From positions 1,413,734 to 1,477,733 of the forward strand of contig NZ_SWBQ01000001.1 of NCBI RefSeq assembly GCF_005116445.1: a stretch of DNA of 64,000 bases, written 5' to 3'. The notes beneath the pieces were generated by a model. The model was not told the origin of the DNA. It worked only from the letters and a program-made list of their open reading frames with translations, and ran no database searches. Each line of letters begins with the position of its first letter. The stretch's first letter is position 1. Made by a program: the position numbers and the translations under genes. This document shows, in pieces, positions 8,843 to 17,857 of this stretch. The stretch comes from Pedobacter frigoris (GTDB taxonomy: Bacteria > Bacteroidota > Bacteroidia > Sphingobacteriales > Sphingobacteriaceae).

Positions 8843-8961
8843 ACCAATTCGGAGACCGGGTAACAGCCCTTATTGCTACTCTTTATTCCTTACTCAAGCA
8901 ACTTCTATAAAATGTACCTACTGCGCAGCAGGAATTAGCCATCAAATAACCAATCAGTTTG

Positions 8962-8992
8962 TTTGCGCGTATTACGATGTTTACTATTTTTA
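8962..8992 (+). promoter_or_regulatory. Candidate promoter of the AHSA1 gene
   Basis: TTTG (8962-8965) and TATTTTTA (8985-8992) are spaced by 19 nt, matching the Bacteroidota -33/-7 pattern with one mismatch in the -7 box. The predicted start of transcription is about 10 nt before ATG 9008. Confidence 0.4.
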
Positions 8993-9007
8993 AGAAAACT
9001 TTAGACT

Positions 9008-9466
9008 ATGAGCACAGCAATCCCTCCTATTAACCCCGACTGCGAAATTGTAACCACAAGAACAACAAATACTTCACAGGCGCTCGCTTTCAAAGCCTGG
9101 GCAGATCCGGATCACCTTAAAAACTGGTGGGGACCGGTGGGCTTTACCAATACATTTCATGAATTCGACTTCAGACCAGGTGGAAAATGGCGTTTTACCA
9201 TGCATGGACCTGAGAAAGGGAATTATCAAAATGAATGCGAGTTTACCGTTATCGAAGAGCCTTCGGTTATCATATGGAAACACATCTCACAACCGCTGTT
9301 TGACGTCATAGCAACGTTCGAGAAAGTAAGTGACGGAGAAACTAAAGTTATCTTCAGGCAGGTTTTTGCAACCGAAAAGGAATGCAATAAAATACGGCCA
9401 TACGTAGAAGACAAGAACGAGGAGAATATGGATAAGCTGGAACAGGAATTGGCTAAAATGAGTTAG
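9008..9466 (+). CDS. SRPBCC/AHSA1-domain protein
   Basis: 152 aa covering one complete START-like AHSA1 domain: TTNTSQALAFKAWADP, HLKNWWGPVGFTN, FDFRPGGKWRFTMHGP and a C-terminal helix. Such small cytosolic proteins bind hydrophobic ligands, and many are of unknown function. Length and domain limits match the family. It converges with the Rpn nuclease gene with only 15 bp between them and is likely monocistronic. Confidence 0.88.
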   Translation: MSTAIPPINPDCEIVTTRTTNTSQALAFKAWADPDHLKNWWGPVGFTNTFHEFDFRPGGKWRFTMHGPEKGNYQNECEFTVIEEPSVIIWKHISQPLFDVIATFEKVSDGETKVIFRQVFATEKECNKIRPYVEDKNEENMDKLEQELAKMS

Positions 9467-9481
9467 AACAATCCGCAGACA

Positions 9482-10348
9482 CTAAAGTCCCTCAATCTCT
9501 TCTAACGACAACTTTGTGTATCTCATGATTTTCTCAACAGGCTCGTGATCTGCCAGCATCTCCAGGGCCATATCAACGGCCTTTTTTCGCTCACCCTTTT
9601 GTTCAGCCTGTGCGACAGCAAAGTCCATTACATTCTTATTGTCCCACTTATGTTTCAAACTCGTATTGTACATGTCTCGCTCCTCCTTTGTTAAATTGGC
9701 ATATCTTGCCAGATTAAATAATTGATCAAATTCCGGACCGTTCAGATATTCCGGACGCTCCTTAAACTCACTTAAGTGTTTTAGCGAATAAAGCCATCTG
9801 TCAAGTTCGGTATGCAGCTCAATTGGCTCCTTAACAAAGTTAATCATCTCAATGAACATAAAGCTCAATTTTTCACAGAATATTTTACCAGTGTACCTGT
9901 TAGCCAGACAAATATCCTGCAGATACTCGACTTTTGGGCTATCCGGAAGGTTAAAATCTTCCAGAAAAGCAACGAGGTATACTTCTGTCAATTTATAGCC
10001 CCATTCCCTTCTGTTTCCTTTTGTTACCTGCTCACTAATGGCCCGCGATGTGTAGAACAGAGCCCTATCTTTAAAATTCTGCTGATAACCGCGTTGAATT
10101 TCGATAATGAATTTGGTTCCATCAGCATCTGTACAAATCACATCGAACACCGCTCCTCCCTCGGTTGTAATTTCTCCAGGATATTCGTTCTTACCATAAT
10201 TAATTGCCGTGATGTATTTACGACCTCTAAATAAATGGTTTAAAAGCCCAATCAAAATAGGTTTACTTTCTTCAGTAGCGAATAGTCTTTTGAATGAAAA
10301 ATCGACAAAAGCATCAATAAAAGTAGTATATTCGGGTTGTTTAATCAT
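9482..10348 (-). CDS. Rpn/PD-(D/E)XK transposase-family nuclease
   Basis: 288 aa of the PDDEXK_2 'Rpn-type recombination-promoting nuclease/putative transposase' family. The start, TFIDAFVDFSFKRLFAT, is characteristic, as are the nuclease strands VFDVICTD and FIIEIQRGY, which give the Asp and Glu-x-Gln of the active site. A helical tail follows (KKAVDMALEMLADHEPVEKI). These proteins are usually chromosomal, vary greatly in number between strains and have been linked to RecA-independent recombination and phage defence. No terminal inverted repeats are seen, so it does not look like a mobile unit here. Confidence 0.87.
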   Translation of the reverse strand: MIKQPEYTTFIDAFVDFSFKRLFATEESKPILIGLLNHLFRGRKYITAINYGKNEYPGEITTEGGAVFDVICTDADGTKFIIEIQRGYQQNFKDRALFYTSRAISEQVTKGNRREWGYKLTEVYLVAFLEDFNLPDSPKVEYLQDICLANRYTGKIFCEKLSFMFIEMINFVKEPIELHTELDRWLYSLKHLSEFKERPEYLNGPEFDQLFNLARYANLTKEERDMYNTSLKHKWDNKNVMDFAVAQAEQKGERKKAVDMALEMLADHEPVEKIMRYTKLSLEEIEGL

Positions 10349-10366
10349 AAATAATTAGAGTTTTCC

Positions 10367-10374
10367 AAATATAA
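10367..10374 (-). promoter_or_regulatory. Candidate -7 box of the Rpn nuclease gene
   Basis: The minus strand reads TATATTTG here, an exact TAnnTTTG match, 18 nt before the start codon. No good TTTG -33 box is found at the usual distance, so the call is tentative. Confidence 0.35.
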
Positions 10375-10485
10375 AAAGCGGGATGCCGATTAGCCGGTTA
10401 TTCTACGCTTAAGTTATTGAATACAGTAATTTAGCAGATATAGATGGGCAGATAAACAAAATTTCGGAACAATTGTTTAATTATC

Positions 10486-10848
10486 ATGGCAACTACAAAA
10501 GAACTTATAGAACAAATCAACCTTCTGTTTACTGAAAACAGAATGGAGGACTTTATGGATTACTTTGCAGAGGATGTCGTTTGGGACATGTATTCCGCTG
10601 CTAAAGGACATACCAGATTCAATGGGATAGAAGACTTCAGCAAGATGGATGTGAGCAATATGCCCGAGCACAGCAACTTTCAGTTCAGCACCATCGTGAT
10701 CGAAGGAGATATGGCATCAGTACAAGGATCAGCTACAAATAAGAAGAAAGACGGCATCGAATACGAAAGCAACTTCTGTGACATTTATCATTTCAAAGAT
10801 GATAAGATCGTTAAAATGAGTTCATATGTGATCGACAGTCCACATTAA
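10486..10848 (+). CDS. SnoaL/NTF2-like nuclear-transport-factor-fold protein
   Basis: 120 aa with the fold's sequence pattern: helix TKELIEQINLLFTENRMEDFMDYF, then EDVVWDMY and a strand series ending KIVKMSSYVID. The family includes ketosteroid-isomerase-like proteins, many of unknown function. The full length is covered by one domain, without signal peptide. Nothing in the neighbours suggests the ligand. Confidence 0.8.
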   Translation: MATTKELIEQINLLFTENRMEDFMDYFAEDVVWDMYSAAKGHTRFNGIEDFSKMDVSNMPEHSNFQFSTIVIEGDMASVQGSATNKKKDGIEYESNFCDIYHFKDDKIVKMSSYVIDSPH

Positions 10849-10894
10849 GGAGTCCAGTCTTCCTGAATAAAATACGCCAAGGGCACACCAACCT

Positions 10895-11365
10895 TTAAAA
10901 CAGCAATCCCGCTGCAATGCGGTCGACAGCCTGTGCCATACGCTCAACCTGCTGCTCCGTATTTTGCCCTTGTTCAATCCAGGAGATGTATTTGTCCCGT
11001 TCTTCAGCTTTCCAGCTTTTAAAATACTTTAAAGCTGAGGGATCATCCTCCAGGCAAAGTAGGAATTCTGCTCTTATATCCAATTCTTCAGTTTGCGAGA
11101 ATAATTGCAATCTAATTTGGTTACCAGCCTCCTTACCTATCACTTTCCTGATTTCAGCTTTTACAGGTAAGAAACGCTTTCCATTACCCAAAGACATCAG
11201 GCCAATTTCAGAGACTTCATGCTCATCAAACAAGGCACGAACCTTATCCCAACCCAACAGCTTGCCCGAAGGGGTCTTAAGTTGAGGTAGCACCACATAG
11301 GTCCAGCCCCCTTTTCCAGGGAACCTTTCCAGCATCAGTATTTCGTCTAACAATAAGGTATTCAT
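10895..11365 (-). CDS. YdeI/OmdA-type DUF1905 protein
   Basis: 156 aa. The N-terminal 90 residues form a DUF1905 beta-barrel (GGWTYVVLP, then NGKRFLPVKAEIRK). The C-terminal part has the YdeI/OmpD-associated helix pattern ALKYFKSWKAEERDKYISWI. These small cytosolic proteins are widespread and weakly characterised; YdeI in Salmonella affects resistance to cationic peptides. The gene converges with the SnoaL gene. Confidence 0.82.
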   Translation of the reverse strand: MNTLLLDEILMLERFPGKGGWTYVVLPQLKTPSGKLLGWDKVRALFDEHEVSEIGLMSLGNGKRFLPVKAEIRKVIGKEAGNQIRLQLFSQTEELDIRAEFLLCLEDDPSALKYFKSWKAEERDKYISWIEQGQNTEQQVERMAQAVDRIAAGLLF

Positions 11366-11406
11366 AGTACCACTAAGATATGGGATTTCGTCGAGGGTCG
11401 ATGGAA

Positions 11407-11820
11407 TTAAAAAATCACATTCAGCACTTTCTTTTTGTAGTTCAGATGAGAATTAATTTGTTTAGGATCGGTTACAACAATCTGCGCCTTCTCATTGAAA
11501 ATTGATAATTTTCCGCTCACACTTATTTTTTTGTGCAGGTACAATTTCAAAATATCATCACTAAAGTTTTTATAATCTTTTTTAGCAATAAACACAGAAA
11601 TAATCTGACCTGGATACTTACCTCCTACATTCAGTAAAGTATGGTTTTCAAATGCTCTGCCATCATACACAGAATCAACTATAACAACTTCCTTTCCTAC
11701 AGCTTTTGGAATATCTTTTAGATCCCAATGACCAATTATTTGATCAACAGCAACGCCTTCCTGAGCACTAAGCGAAAAGGAAGCAAAGACAAAGGAGCAG
11801 ACTAATAGTAATGTTTTCAT
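11407..11820 (-). CDS. Small secreted OB-fold-like protein
   Basis: 137 aa with a clear signal peptide (residues 1-19, FASFSLSAQ). The rest resembles OB-fold proteins that Bacteroidota secrete: KEVVIVDSVYDGR, then HKKISVSGKLSIF and KAQIVVTDPKQI. The last motif is typical of stand-alone OB-fold domains. Function unknown. The same-strand neighbours are more than 40 bp away and show no shared role. Confidence 0.65.
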   Translation of the reverse strand: MKTLLLVCSFVFASFSLSAQEGVAVDQIIGHWDLKDIPKAVGKEVVIVDSVYDGRAFENHTLLNVGGKYPGQIISVFIAKKDYKNFSDDILKLYLHKKISVSGKLSIFNEKAQIVVTDPKQINSHLNYKKKVLNVIF

Positions 11821-11942
11821 ATATGCAATATGCGTAATTTCTACCGGAAGATAAAGGCGTCATAAAATTGATTTTTGCTGTTCACAATCATATATTAGCA
11901 AAAACAAATCAATTAACGCTACATCAACTCCTGCAATAAACC

Positions 11943-13034
11943 ATGAATTTTCTAAAAAACATATTCAATAAATCAGACGCTCCTATTCAGTCCAATAAAG
12001 ATTTCTGGAACTGGTTTATCAAAAATGAAAAAAGTTTCTTTGAGACCGTCAAAGCACATGCTGATATCGAAAAAGAATTCTTTGATAAAATATCGCCTAA
12101 ACTTGCTCAACTGAAGGATGGCTTTTTCTTCCTTACAGGGATGCTGGACGACAATACGGCCGAACTGGTACTTACGGCCGACGGGACCGTTAAGAACTTT
12201 GTTTTCGTAGAGCAATTGGTAAACGACGCACCTGAAATCAAAGGTTGGAAGTTCACAGCGCTTAAACCGCCGATAGAGATCGACAAGTTTGCGATCAACA
12301 TGTATGATTATCATTTTAAGACGGAAAACATGCACTTCTACGCGAATGATAATCCCTATCAACCCGACGAAATTGACATCACCGTTGTTCATGACGATCT
12401 CAATCAGGATAATGAAAAGGAAATTTCAAACGGTGTTTTTATCTTTCTTGACAACTATCTGGGCGAGTTGAATTTTGCCACGATGATAGATAATATTGTC
12501 ATCATAGGAAAAGACAAGGTTGAAAAGGAACTTGTCCCGATATCCAAATTGAAGGCATTTTTAACCTGGAGGGAGAAAGAGTTTATTGAGAAATATGAAG
12601 GTATGCGGCACAATACGGATAATGATGAATACGGCAGCTTTGAGGCTGAAACAGAAGATGGACAGCCTTTTCTTGCTATGCTCAATATGGGATTACTCAG
12701 TTGGGATGCCAAAGCTTCACACCCCTGGATGATGGCCATTGAAATCAAATATGATGGACGTCAGAACTCAGGGCTACCAGATCAGCAAACCTTTCAGCTG
12801 CTCAATGAAATGGAAGATGAACTCATGGCTCGCCTTAGCCCTGCAGATGGTTACCTGAATGTGGGCAGAGAAACCGGTGATGGTCTTCGCGTAATTTATT
12901 TTGCCTGCAAAGAATTCAGAAAGCCATCTAAAGCGGTACATGATATTGAAAAAGCATATGCGGGTAGACTCAATATCAGTTATGAAATCTATAAGGATAA
13001 ATACTGGAGATCGCTTGCCAGGTACGAGAGCTGA
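11943..13034 (+). CDS. DUF695-domain protein
   Basis: 363 aa, soluble, acidic. The first 200 residues contain a globular domain that I do not recognise beyond its repeated use with DUF695 (SNKDFWNWFIKNEKSFF). The C-terminal third is DUF695: HPWMMAIEIKYDG, ELMARLSPADGYLNVGRETG and VIYFACKEF. Function of the family is unknown. There is no signal peptide or membrane segment, so a cytosolic place is likely. The gene stands alone. Confidence 0.78.
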   Translation: MNFLKNIFNKSDAPIQSNKDFWNWFIKNEKSFFETVKAHADIEKEFFDKISPKLAQLKDGFFFLTGMLDDNTAELVLTADGTVKNFVFVEQLVNDAPEIKGWKFTALKPPIEIDKFAINMYDYHFKTENMHFYANDNPYQPDEIDITVVHDDLNQDNEKEISNGVFIFLDNYLGELNFATMIDNIVIIGKDKVEKELVPISKLKAFLTWREKEFIEKYEGMRHNTDNDEYGSFEAETEDGQPFLAMLNMGLLSWDAKASHPWMMAIEIKYDGRQNSGLPDQQTFQLLNEMEDELMARLSPADGYLNVGRETGDGLRVIYFACKEFRKPSKAVHDIEKAYAGRLNISYEIYKDKYWRSLARYES

Positions 13035-13140
13035 GCCGAATAATATGGCAAATCCTGCGGCACCAATCTAAAGCGTTTCATTCGGTGTTTATTAAATAAG
13101 GCTTAAATAATTGTGAAGTTACGACAACTAAAGTACGAAA

Positions 13141-14769
13141 CTATTTAGGTTTAATTGAAATGCCATTCTCTTCACGAATAAGCTGAAAAAGATGATCAGG
13201 GCGAACTATTACATAATCTTCATTAAGTGAGCTAGCTACATTTTTAAAACTTGTGGGCGATATATTAGTCCAGGGCTGCGCTTGTATAATGATGAAACGC
13301 GGCGAAGTTCTATTCCAACGAGACGCAGCTTTGGCGATATGATCTTTCATCGCCTGTTCATTTGTACAATAATTACACGCAAGTGCCATTCCAGGTAAAC
13401 TGTTGTTATAGATAGTGAGCCCACCCCCTGTGTTTTGGGCAGTTACACCGAGCAACGATTTTGCCTGACTTGCAAACATTTTCCCAACATTAGGATTGAT
13501 ACCTCCGTTGATTGTGTTCCAGATGGTGACTACACGTAAGCCCGCACGATTATTATAATCCTCGGTTTTAGAAACAAACTGTTTTAGTAAATTTTCATCA
13601 GACCAGGCATTGGGATAAGTGTAACCATAGCCGGAGGGTCCGGAAATCAGATTGTCATTGATGGTAGAGGTTTGCCAATAGTAATTAAGTGCGGCAGGCA
13701 TGGCATCTAGCATAGCAGGTGACACGGTCCATCCTATTGGAACAGCACCCCGGTCTGGATTATTCCAAAGCTTACGCATCAGATGTTCAGTGTATTGTAG
13801 ATTGTCTCCATCGCTCAATACAAATGCAACATAAATCTTGTTTTTAAGCACTGGTTTTGGTGGAATCGGTTTTACATTTACTGTTCTGGAAGTACCACTA
13901 TGTAACGTGAGGTTAGTACACCAATCACTGGCGATCGTTGCAATACCATACTTCGAAGCCCGCTCCACCCCTGGCGCTTCTTCTGGCCACCAGCCCATAA
14001 AGTTTGAACCCGGCGACATAGAAGATAGAAATTTGTTGAGCAACTCACTTTCACCAGCGACTTTGGGATCTAGCCATATTACCCCAGCCCCCAATGCCAC
14101 GGCATACTCACGAAGGGCCGCTTTATGCGCATTAGGGTTTAGTCCGATTAACAAACGGTGATCAAGCTGTGGCCAATAGGTATCATACAGTGATTGATAA
14201 ACTTCCAGCTTACTGCTAAACTTTCCTTGCAAATCAAGTAAGACAGGTAAATTATAAGGAGGAGCAGTCAATTTGGATAACAATAATGGCGAGGCAATCA
14301 GTGCACCTTTGCTATTTGCTAGTACTGTGGCCAGGTTAATGGTATGTATTTGATTGGGATCATAAACGATCAGGCCTGAAATTTCATTCCGGTATTTTTT
14401 AATCAGGTCCCATTTGTCTGCCGGTTCAGACCATTTCAAGCCCAGGGACTGCAGCCAGGTATGCGGCCCTTCAGCAAAAGCATCGCCCTCATAGGAGAAA
14501 ATACGTGGTTTAGTCCTGTTTACGATGCCCTTTAGCGAAGCAAACAGGTACATTTCTGCTGCAGCATAAGGAGATTTTTGCCGGAGTATAATTAAATCCT
14601 GGACCTGAGCGGGCGCAGGGAAAGATGGAAGCAGCTGACTATTCGGCCATTTAATCTGGCCCATGGATGGCATGGCAAACAAAAGGAACAAAAGAAGGCA
14701 TACAGTTTTAACTCTAAGCATTTTTACCGGTATTATCATCTGTTGGACAGATAGTCTTTTCATAACCAT
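13141..14769 (-). CDS. GxGYxYP-domain putative glycoside hydrolase, secreted
   Basis: 542 aa. The name-giving motif GYGYTYP lies in SGPSGYGYTYPNAW, and the C-terminal part matches the GxGYxYP family, whose members in Bacteroidota occur among polysaccharide-degradation genes. A signal peptide ends at MPSMGQ; ATG 14721 (MLRVKTVCLL) may be the real start because it leaves a normal-sized leader. No catalytic residues can be proved from the sequence. It could belong with the locus at 16.6-36 kb but is separated from it by the L,D-transpeptidase gene. Confidence 0.82.
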   Translation of the reverse strand: MVMKRLSVQQMIIPVKMLRVKTVCLLLFLLFAMPSMGQIKWPNSQLLPSFPAPAQVQDLIILRQKSPYAAAEMYLFASLKGIVNRTKPRIFSYEGDAFAEGPHTWLQSLGLKWSEPADKWDLIKKYRNEISGLIVYDPNQIHTINLATVLANSKGALIASPLLLSKLTAPPYNLPVLLDLQGKFSSKLEVYQSLYDTYWPQLDHRLLIGLNPNAHKAALREYAVALGAGVIWLDPKVAGESELLNKFLSSMSPGSNFMGWWPEEAPGVERASKYGIATIASDWCTNLTLHSGTSRTVNVKPIPPKPVLKNKIYVAFVLSDGDNLQYTEHLMRKLWNNPDRGAVPIGWTVSPAMLDAMPAALNYYWQTSTINDNLISGPSGYGYTYPNAWSDENLLKQFVSKTEDYNNRAGLRVVTIWNTINGGINPNVGKMFASQAKSLLGVTAQNTGGGLTIYNNSLPGMALACNYCTNEQAMKDHIAKAASRWNRTSPRFIIIQAQPWTNISPTSFKNVASSLNEDYVIVRPDHLFQLIREENGISIKPK

Positions 14770-14835
14770 GATTTGATAACAATTAGCTGAACGAATATAC
14801 GGGATTGCTGGATAGATATTGTCGTTTCCCGAAAA

Positions 14836-16401
14836 CTACCTGTTTATCTTATTCATTGCTGCCCACAAATCCTTATCCAGGCCATACACATCTGGTCTAT
14901 ATTCAATTTTATTATTCATTTCCCAAGCTGTAAAATAAGTGATCAACAATGGGACAGATTTTTTTGGAGTATATACGGAGGGCGTTAATTGAGAGTCCTT
15001 TGAGGTCAATTTATGAGACCGTTTCATGTGGTATCCAGCAAGATTGTTTTTATTTATCGGAACTAATCCAATGTCAGATCTTAATTTATCGCATTTATCT
15101 TTGTCGCCGACAAGAAGTTCAGCAAATTTTAGTGGTTGCTCTAATCTTATACAACCGTGACTTATCGCCCGGTTAGATTGTTTAAAAGCTTTTTTATTAT
15201 TGGTATCGTGTAAAAAAATGCTGCTATTATTTTCAAACGCAAACTTAAATTTACCTAAGGAATTTTTAATTCCTGGTCTTTGTACGAATAGAAAAGGTAA
15301 TTTTTCCACATCATATCTTGACCATCGAATACCAGCAGGATTATTAACAAGCTTATTTTTATGATATACATTGATGTCATTTCTCCTTAAGTAGCTACTA
15401 TTTCGGCGCGCCATCGGATAAATCTCCTTTTTAACAATACTTTCAGGAATATTCCATACAGGATTAACATAGAGCAAGGTTATAGAACTGAAAAGAATTG
15501 GCGTTTCATGATTATTAGGTTTATCATCATAATCGCCCGTCTTTTTAAAAACGTCCATTTTCTTCTCGTAATCATCGTCAGCTTTACTTCCAACGCAAAC
15601 CTTCATCGTCGTTAACGTATCACGCTGTTTAAAATAAATCAGGGTAAAATCGGGGATATTTACTTGCACATAATCCTCCCCGGTTTGGGGTAAAATCCAG
15701 CGCAAGCGTTCCATATTTACCGCTAAAGTCCGGCGAACAGAGTCGTTTTCGGCCTTAATAAAAGCCGACTGGAGCGCCATATACTGTAAAGATTTTCCCT
15801 GAACGCTGACTAAGGTGTCTGACATACTACCTGAATTCAGTAATCTTATTGTAGATTGAACATCAGGCCGCTTAACATTGATAAAATATCTCGAAAATAC
15901 CTTTTGGGGATTCACTACCCCAAATTTGAGATAATTGATATACTTAATATAAGCATTGGCAGATAGAAGCTCAAGTTTTGCCAAGGCAGAATAGCTTTGA
16001 GATACATTGTTGAATTCGTTATTCCCTTTAAAATATCCCAATAAACTTCTGAATTCTGTTGTTGAAAACCTCTCTGGATCAAAGCCATGCACCGTACTGT
16101 TCTGTAAAAAATTTAGCAGAACATCTAAATTTTTGGACTTATAAAATCTGATAACTAAAGTGGGACAATATCCATTTTTGGTATAAAAAGTCTTTATTGA
16201 TTGGAAATCAGAGAGTTTAGTTGACAAGCTATCTAATGTTTTTGTAAAAACAGAATCAAAAGCCAAAGTATCAAATTCATCATAAATCTCGTTTTCAAAA
16301 CTTTCAGCCAACAGTTCTCCAACAGATGGTTCTTTTTTAAATGAACTAATTACATAAACTAAAATAATAATCCCAAACCCAAGCGTAAATATCCTTGCCA
16401 T
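14836..16401 (-). CDS. L,D-transpeptidase (YcbB-like)
   Basis: 521 aa with one N-terminal membrane anchor (about residues 3-20). The C-terminal half is a YkuD catalytic domain with SHGCIRLEQP, which places the nucleophile at Cys417 and its His at 415. The upstream scaffold (NGYCPTLVIRFYKS, then SALAKLELLSANAYIKYI) resembles the helical domain of YcbB/LdtD. Such enzymes make 3-3 cross-links in peptidoglycan or attach lipoproteins, on the periplasmic side. The gene has no obvious partners; flanking genes are unrelated. Confidence 0.88.
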   Translation of the reverse strand: MARIFTLGFGIIILVYVISSFKKEPSVGELLAESFENEIYDEFDTLAFDSVFTKTLDSLSTKLSDFQSIKTFYTKNGYCPTLVIRFYKSKNLDVLLNFLQNSTVHGFDPERFSTTEFRSLLGYFKGNNEFNNVSQSYSALAKLELLSANAYIKYINYLKFGVVNPQKVFSRYFINVKRPDVQSTIRLLNSGSMSDTLVSVQGKSLQYMALQSAFIKAENDSVRRTLAVNMERLRWILPQTGEDYVQVNIPDFTLIYFKQRDTLTTMKVCVGSKADDDYEKKMDVFKKTGDYDDKPNNHETPILFSSITLLYVNPVWNIPESIVKKEIYPMARRNSSYLRRNDINVYHKNKLVNNPAGIRWSRYDVEKLPFLFVQRPGIKNSLGKFKFAFENNSSIFLHDTNNKKAFKQSNRAISHGCIRLEQPLKFAELLVGDKDKCDKLRSDIGLVPINKNNLAGYHMKRSHKLTSKDSQLTPSVYTPKKSVPLLITYFTAWEMNNKIEYRPDVYGLDKDLWAAMNKINR

Positions 16402-16622
16402 AAATTAACTAAAAATAATTTTAAAAACAACAGATAGGGATGTATCCTTGTAATAAGAACAAATTTCTGGCGATAAGGCAAATATGGTGCCACCATCGTA
16501 GTATCAATCGCCCCCTTCTTTTGCCCATCGTAACTGTGGCAAGCGATTACGCAGAGTGATTGGAACTAAAGATGATAACAACGTGGTATCAGCAAGTTTT
16601 AAAAGCCTGGAGACTTTAGATT

Positions 16623-17789
16623 TTAAGCAGACTGGTCATTTTTCAGTGTTTTAAAGACTTGAAACAATGCACGTGGTACATGGAAACAGCATTTCCATTT
16701 ACCCCCTTTTAAGGGTAACAATACCTCGCCCCTTCTATTCAGATATGCAAACCACTCTCCATGCTCAGGATCACGAAAATTAGACCAGCTATAGTCGTGA
16801 AGCCTCTCAAACCAATCTTTACATTCGGCTCTTCCGGTAAGTGTATATCCTTTGGCCATGCATACCAGAGCTTCCAGGTGTACCCACCAAAGCTTTTGAT
16901 CCCATTCCAACTGCTGAACGGGTTTATTCATGATATCCAGAAAATAGAAAATCCCTCCAAATTCTTTATCCCAGCCATATTCAAGAGTGTGAAGAGCGAT
17001 TTCGGTAGCCTTTTCTATTAATTGCTGATCTTTCAGACGAACACCAAGATCCATCATAAACCACATCGCTTCAATGGCATGTCCCGGATTGATCAGTCTC
17101 CCTTCAAAAGAATCAGAAAAAGAACCATCAAGGTTCACATTCTCCAAAATCAGTCCCGTATCTTCCTGATAAAAAACATTCATCACCTCATGAATCACTG
17201 TCCTAAGCAAATCATCAACTGTCTTCTTATCAAGCACATGTTCCATTTCCAGAGATAAATTACTCAGGATCATCGGTAAAGCAAAGTTTTTAAGGTTACG
17301 TGTTTTCGGATAAGCCTTATTATAAGTGCCTTTTGGATTCGTCTGGCGCTTTAAGATATTATAGAAAGTATCCTTTGCGATCTCGGCGTATTTCTCTTGT
17401 GGATCAGCTTTATAAAGGGCAGCAAAAGACATAGCAGCGAAGCAGTCAGAAAAAATATTGTAAGGTTGCACCAGCGGTTCTCCGGATTGCGCTAATGAAA
17501 AGTACCAGTTTCCTTTACCATCACGACCATGTTTTTCTATAAAATCAGCCCCGTGCTTTGCCATTTCTAACCACTCTGGCCTTGCTTCCAATTCATTGTA
17601 TAAGGTCGCAAAAGTCCAGACTTCTCTGGCCTGCAGCCACATAAATTTATCTGTATCAAACACATTTCCAAACCGGTCAAGGCAATTAAAATATCCTCCT
17701 GACACCTCATCCTTAGAATATTTCATCCAAAAAGGAATTACATGATCTATTAATTCCTGCTCGTAAATTTCACTGTAGTTGTACTTCAT
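16623..17789 (-). CDS. N-acylglucosamine 2-epimerase (AGE family)
   Basis: 388 aa, the standard length for the (alpha/alpha)6-barrel AGE family. Matching segments are DKFMWLQAREVW, QPYNIFSDCFAA, NPGHAIEAMWFMMD and WWVHLEAL, with KCCFHVPRALF at the end. The order and wording are closest to GlcNAc 2-epimerases (renin-binding-protein type) that interconvert GlcNAc and ManNAc, though cellobiose and mannose epimerases share the fold. It is the last gene of the SusCD locus, downstream of the sugar porter, which points to handling of an imported sugar in the cytoplasm. Confidence 0.88.
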   Translation of the reverse strand: MKYNYSEIYEQELIDHVIPFWMKYSKDEVSGGYFNCLDRFGNVFDTDKFMWLQAREVWTFATLYNELEARPEWLEMAKHGADFIEKHGRDGKGNWYFSLAQSGEPLVQPYNIFSDCFAAMSFAALYKADPQEKYAEIAKDTFYNILKRQTNPKGTYNKAYPKTRNLKNFALPMILSNLSLEMEHVLDKKTVDDLLRTVIHEVMNVFYQEDTGLILENVNLDGSFSDSFEGRLINPGHAIEAMWFMMDLGVRLKDQQLIEKATEIALHTLEYGWDKEFGGIFYFLDIMNKPVQQLEWDQKLWWVHLEALVCMAKGYTLTGRAECKDWFERLHDYSWSNFRDPEHGEWFAYLNRRGEVLLPLKGGKWKCCFHVPRALFQVFKTLKNDQSA

Positions 17790-17857
17790 TACGTATCTTA
17801 AATTGTTAATCTTAGTTATTTTTACATCGATTTAATAAGAGATATCCAGACGAAATA

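Noticed and set aside
8790..8993. 67-codon plus-strand ORF overlapping the end of the Fic gene
   Set aside because: It overlaps the Fic coding sequence in another frame, has no signal, family or start context, and its second half is the AHSA1 promoter region.
9482..10348. Rpn-type gene as an insertion sequence
   Set aside because: No terminal inverted repeats or target duplications flank it; the family is usually not an IS despite its 'transposase' name.
16402..16622. Possible decayed gene between the L,D-transpeptidase and epimerase genes
   Set aside because: Short open stretches exist on both strands, but none has a convincing start, length or family resemblance.
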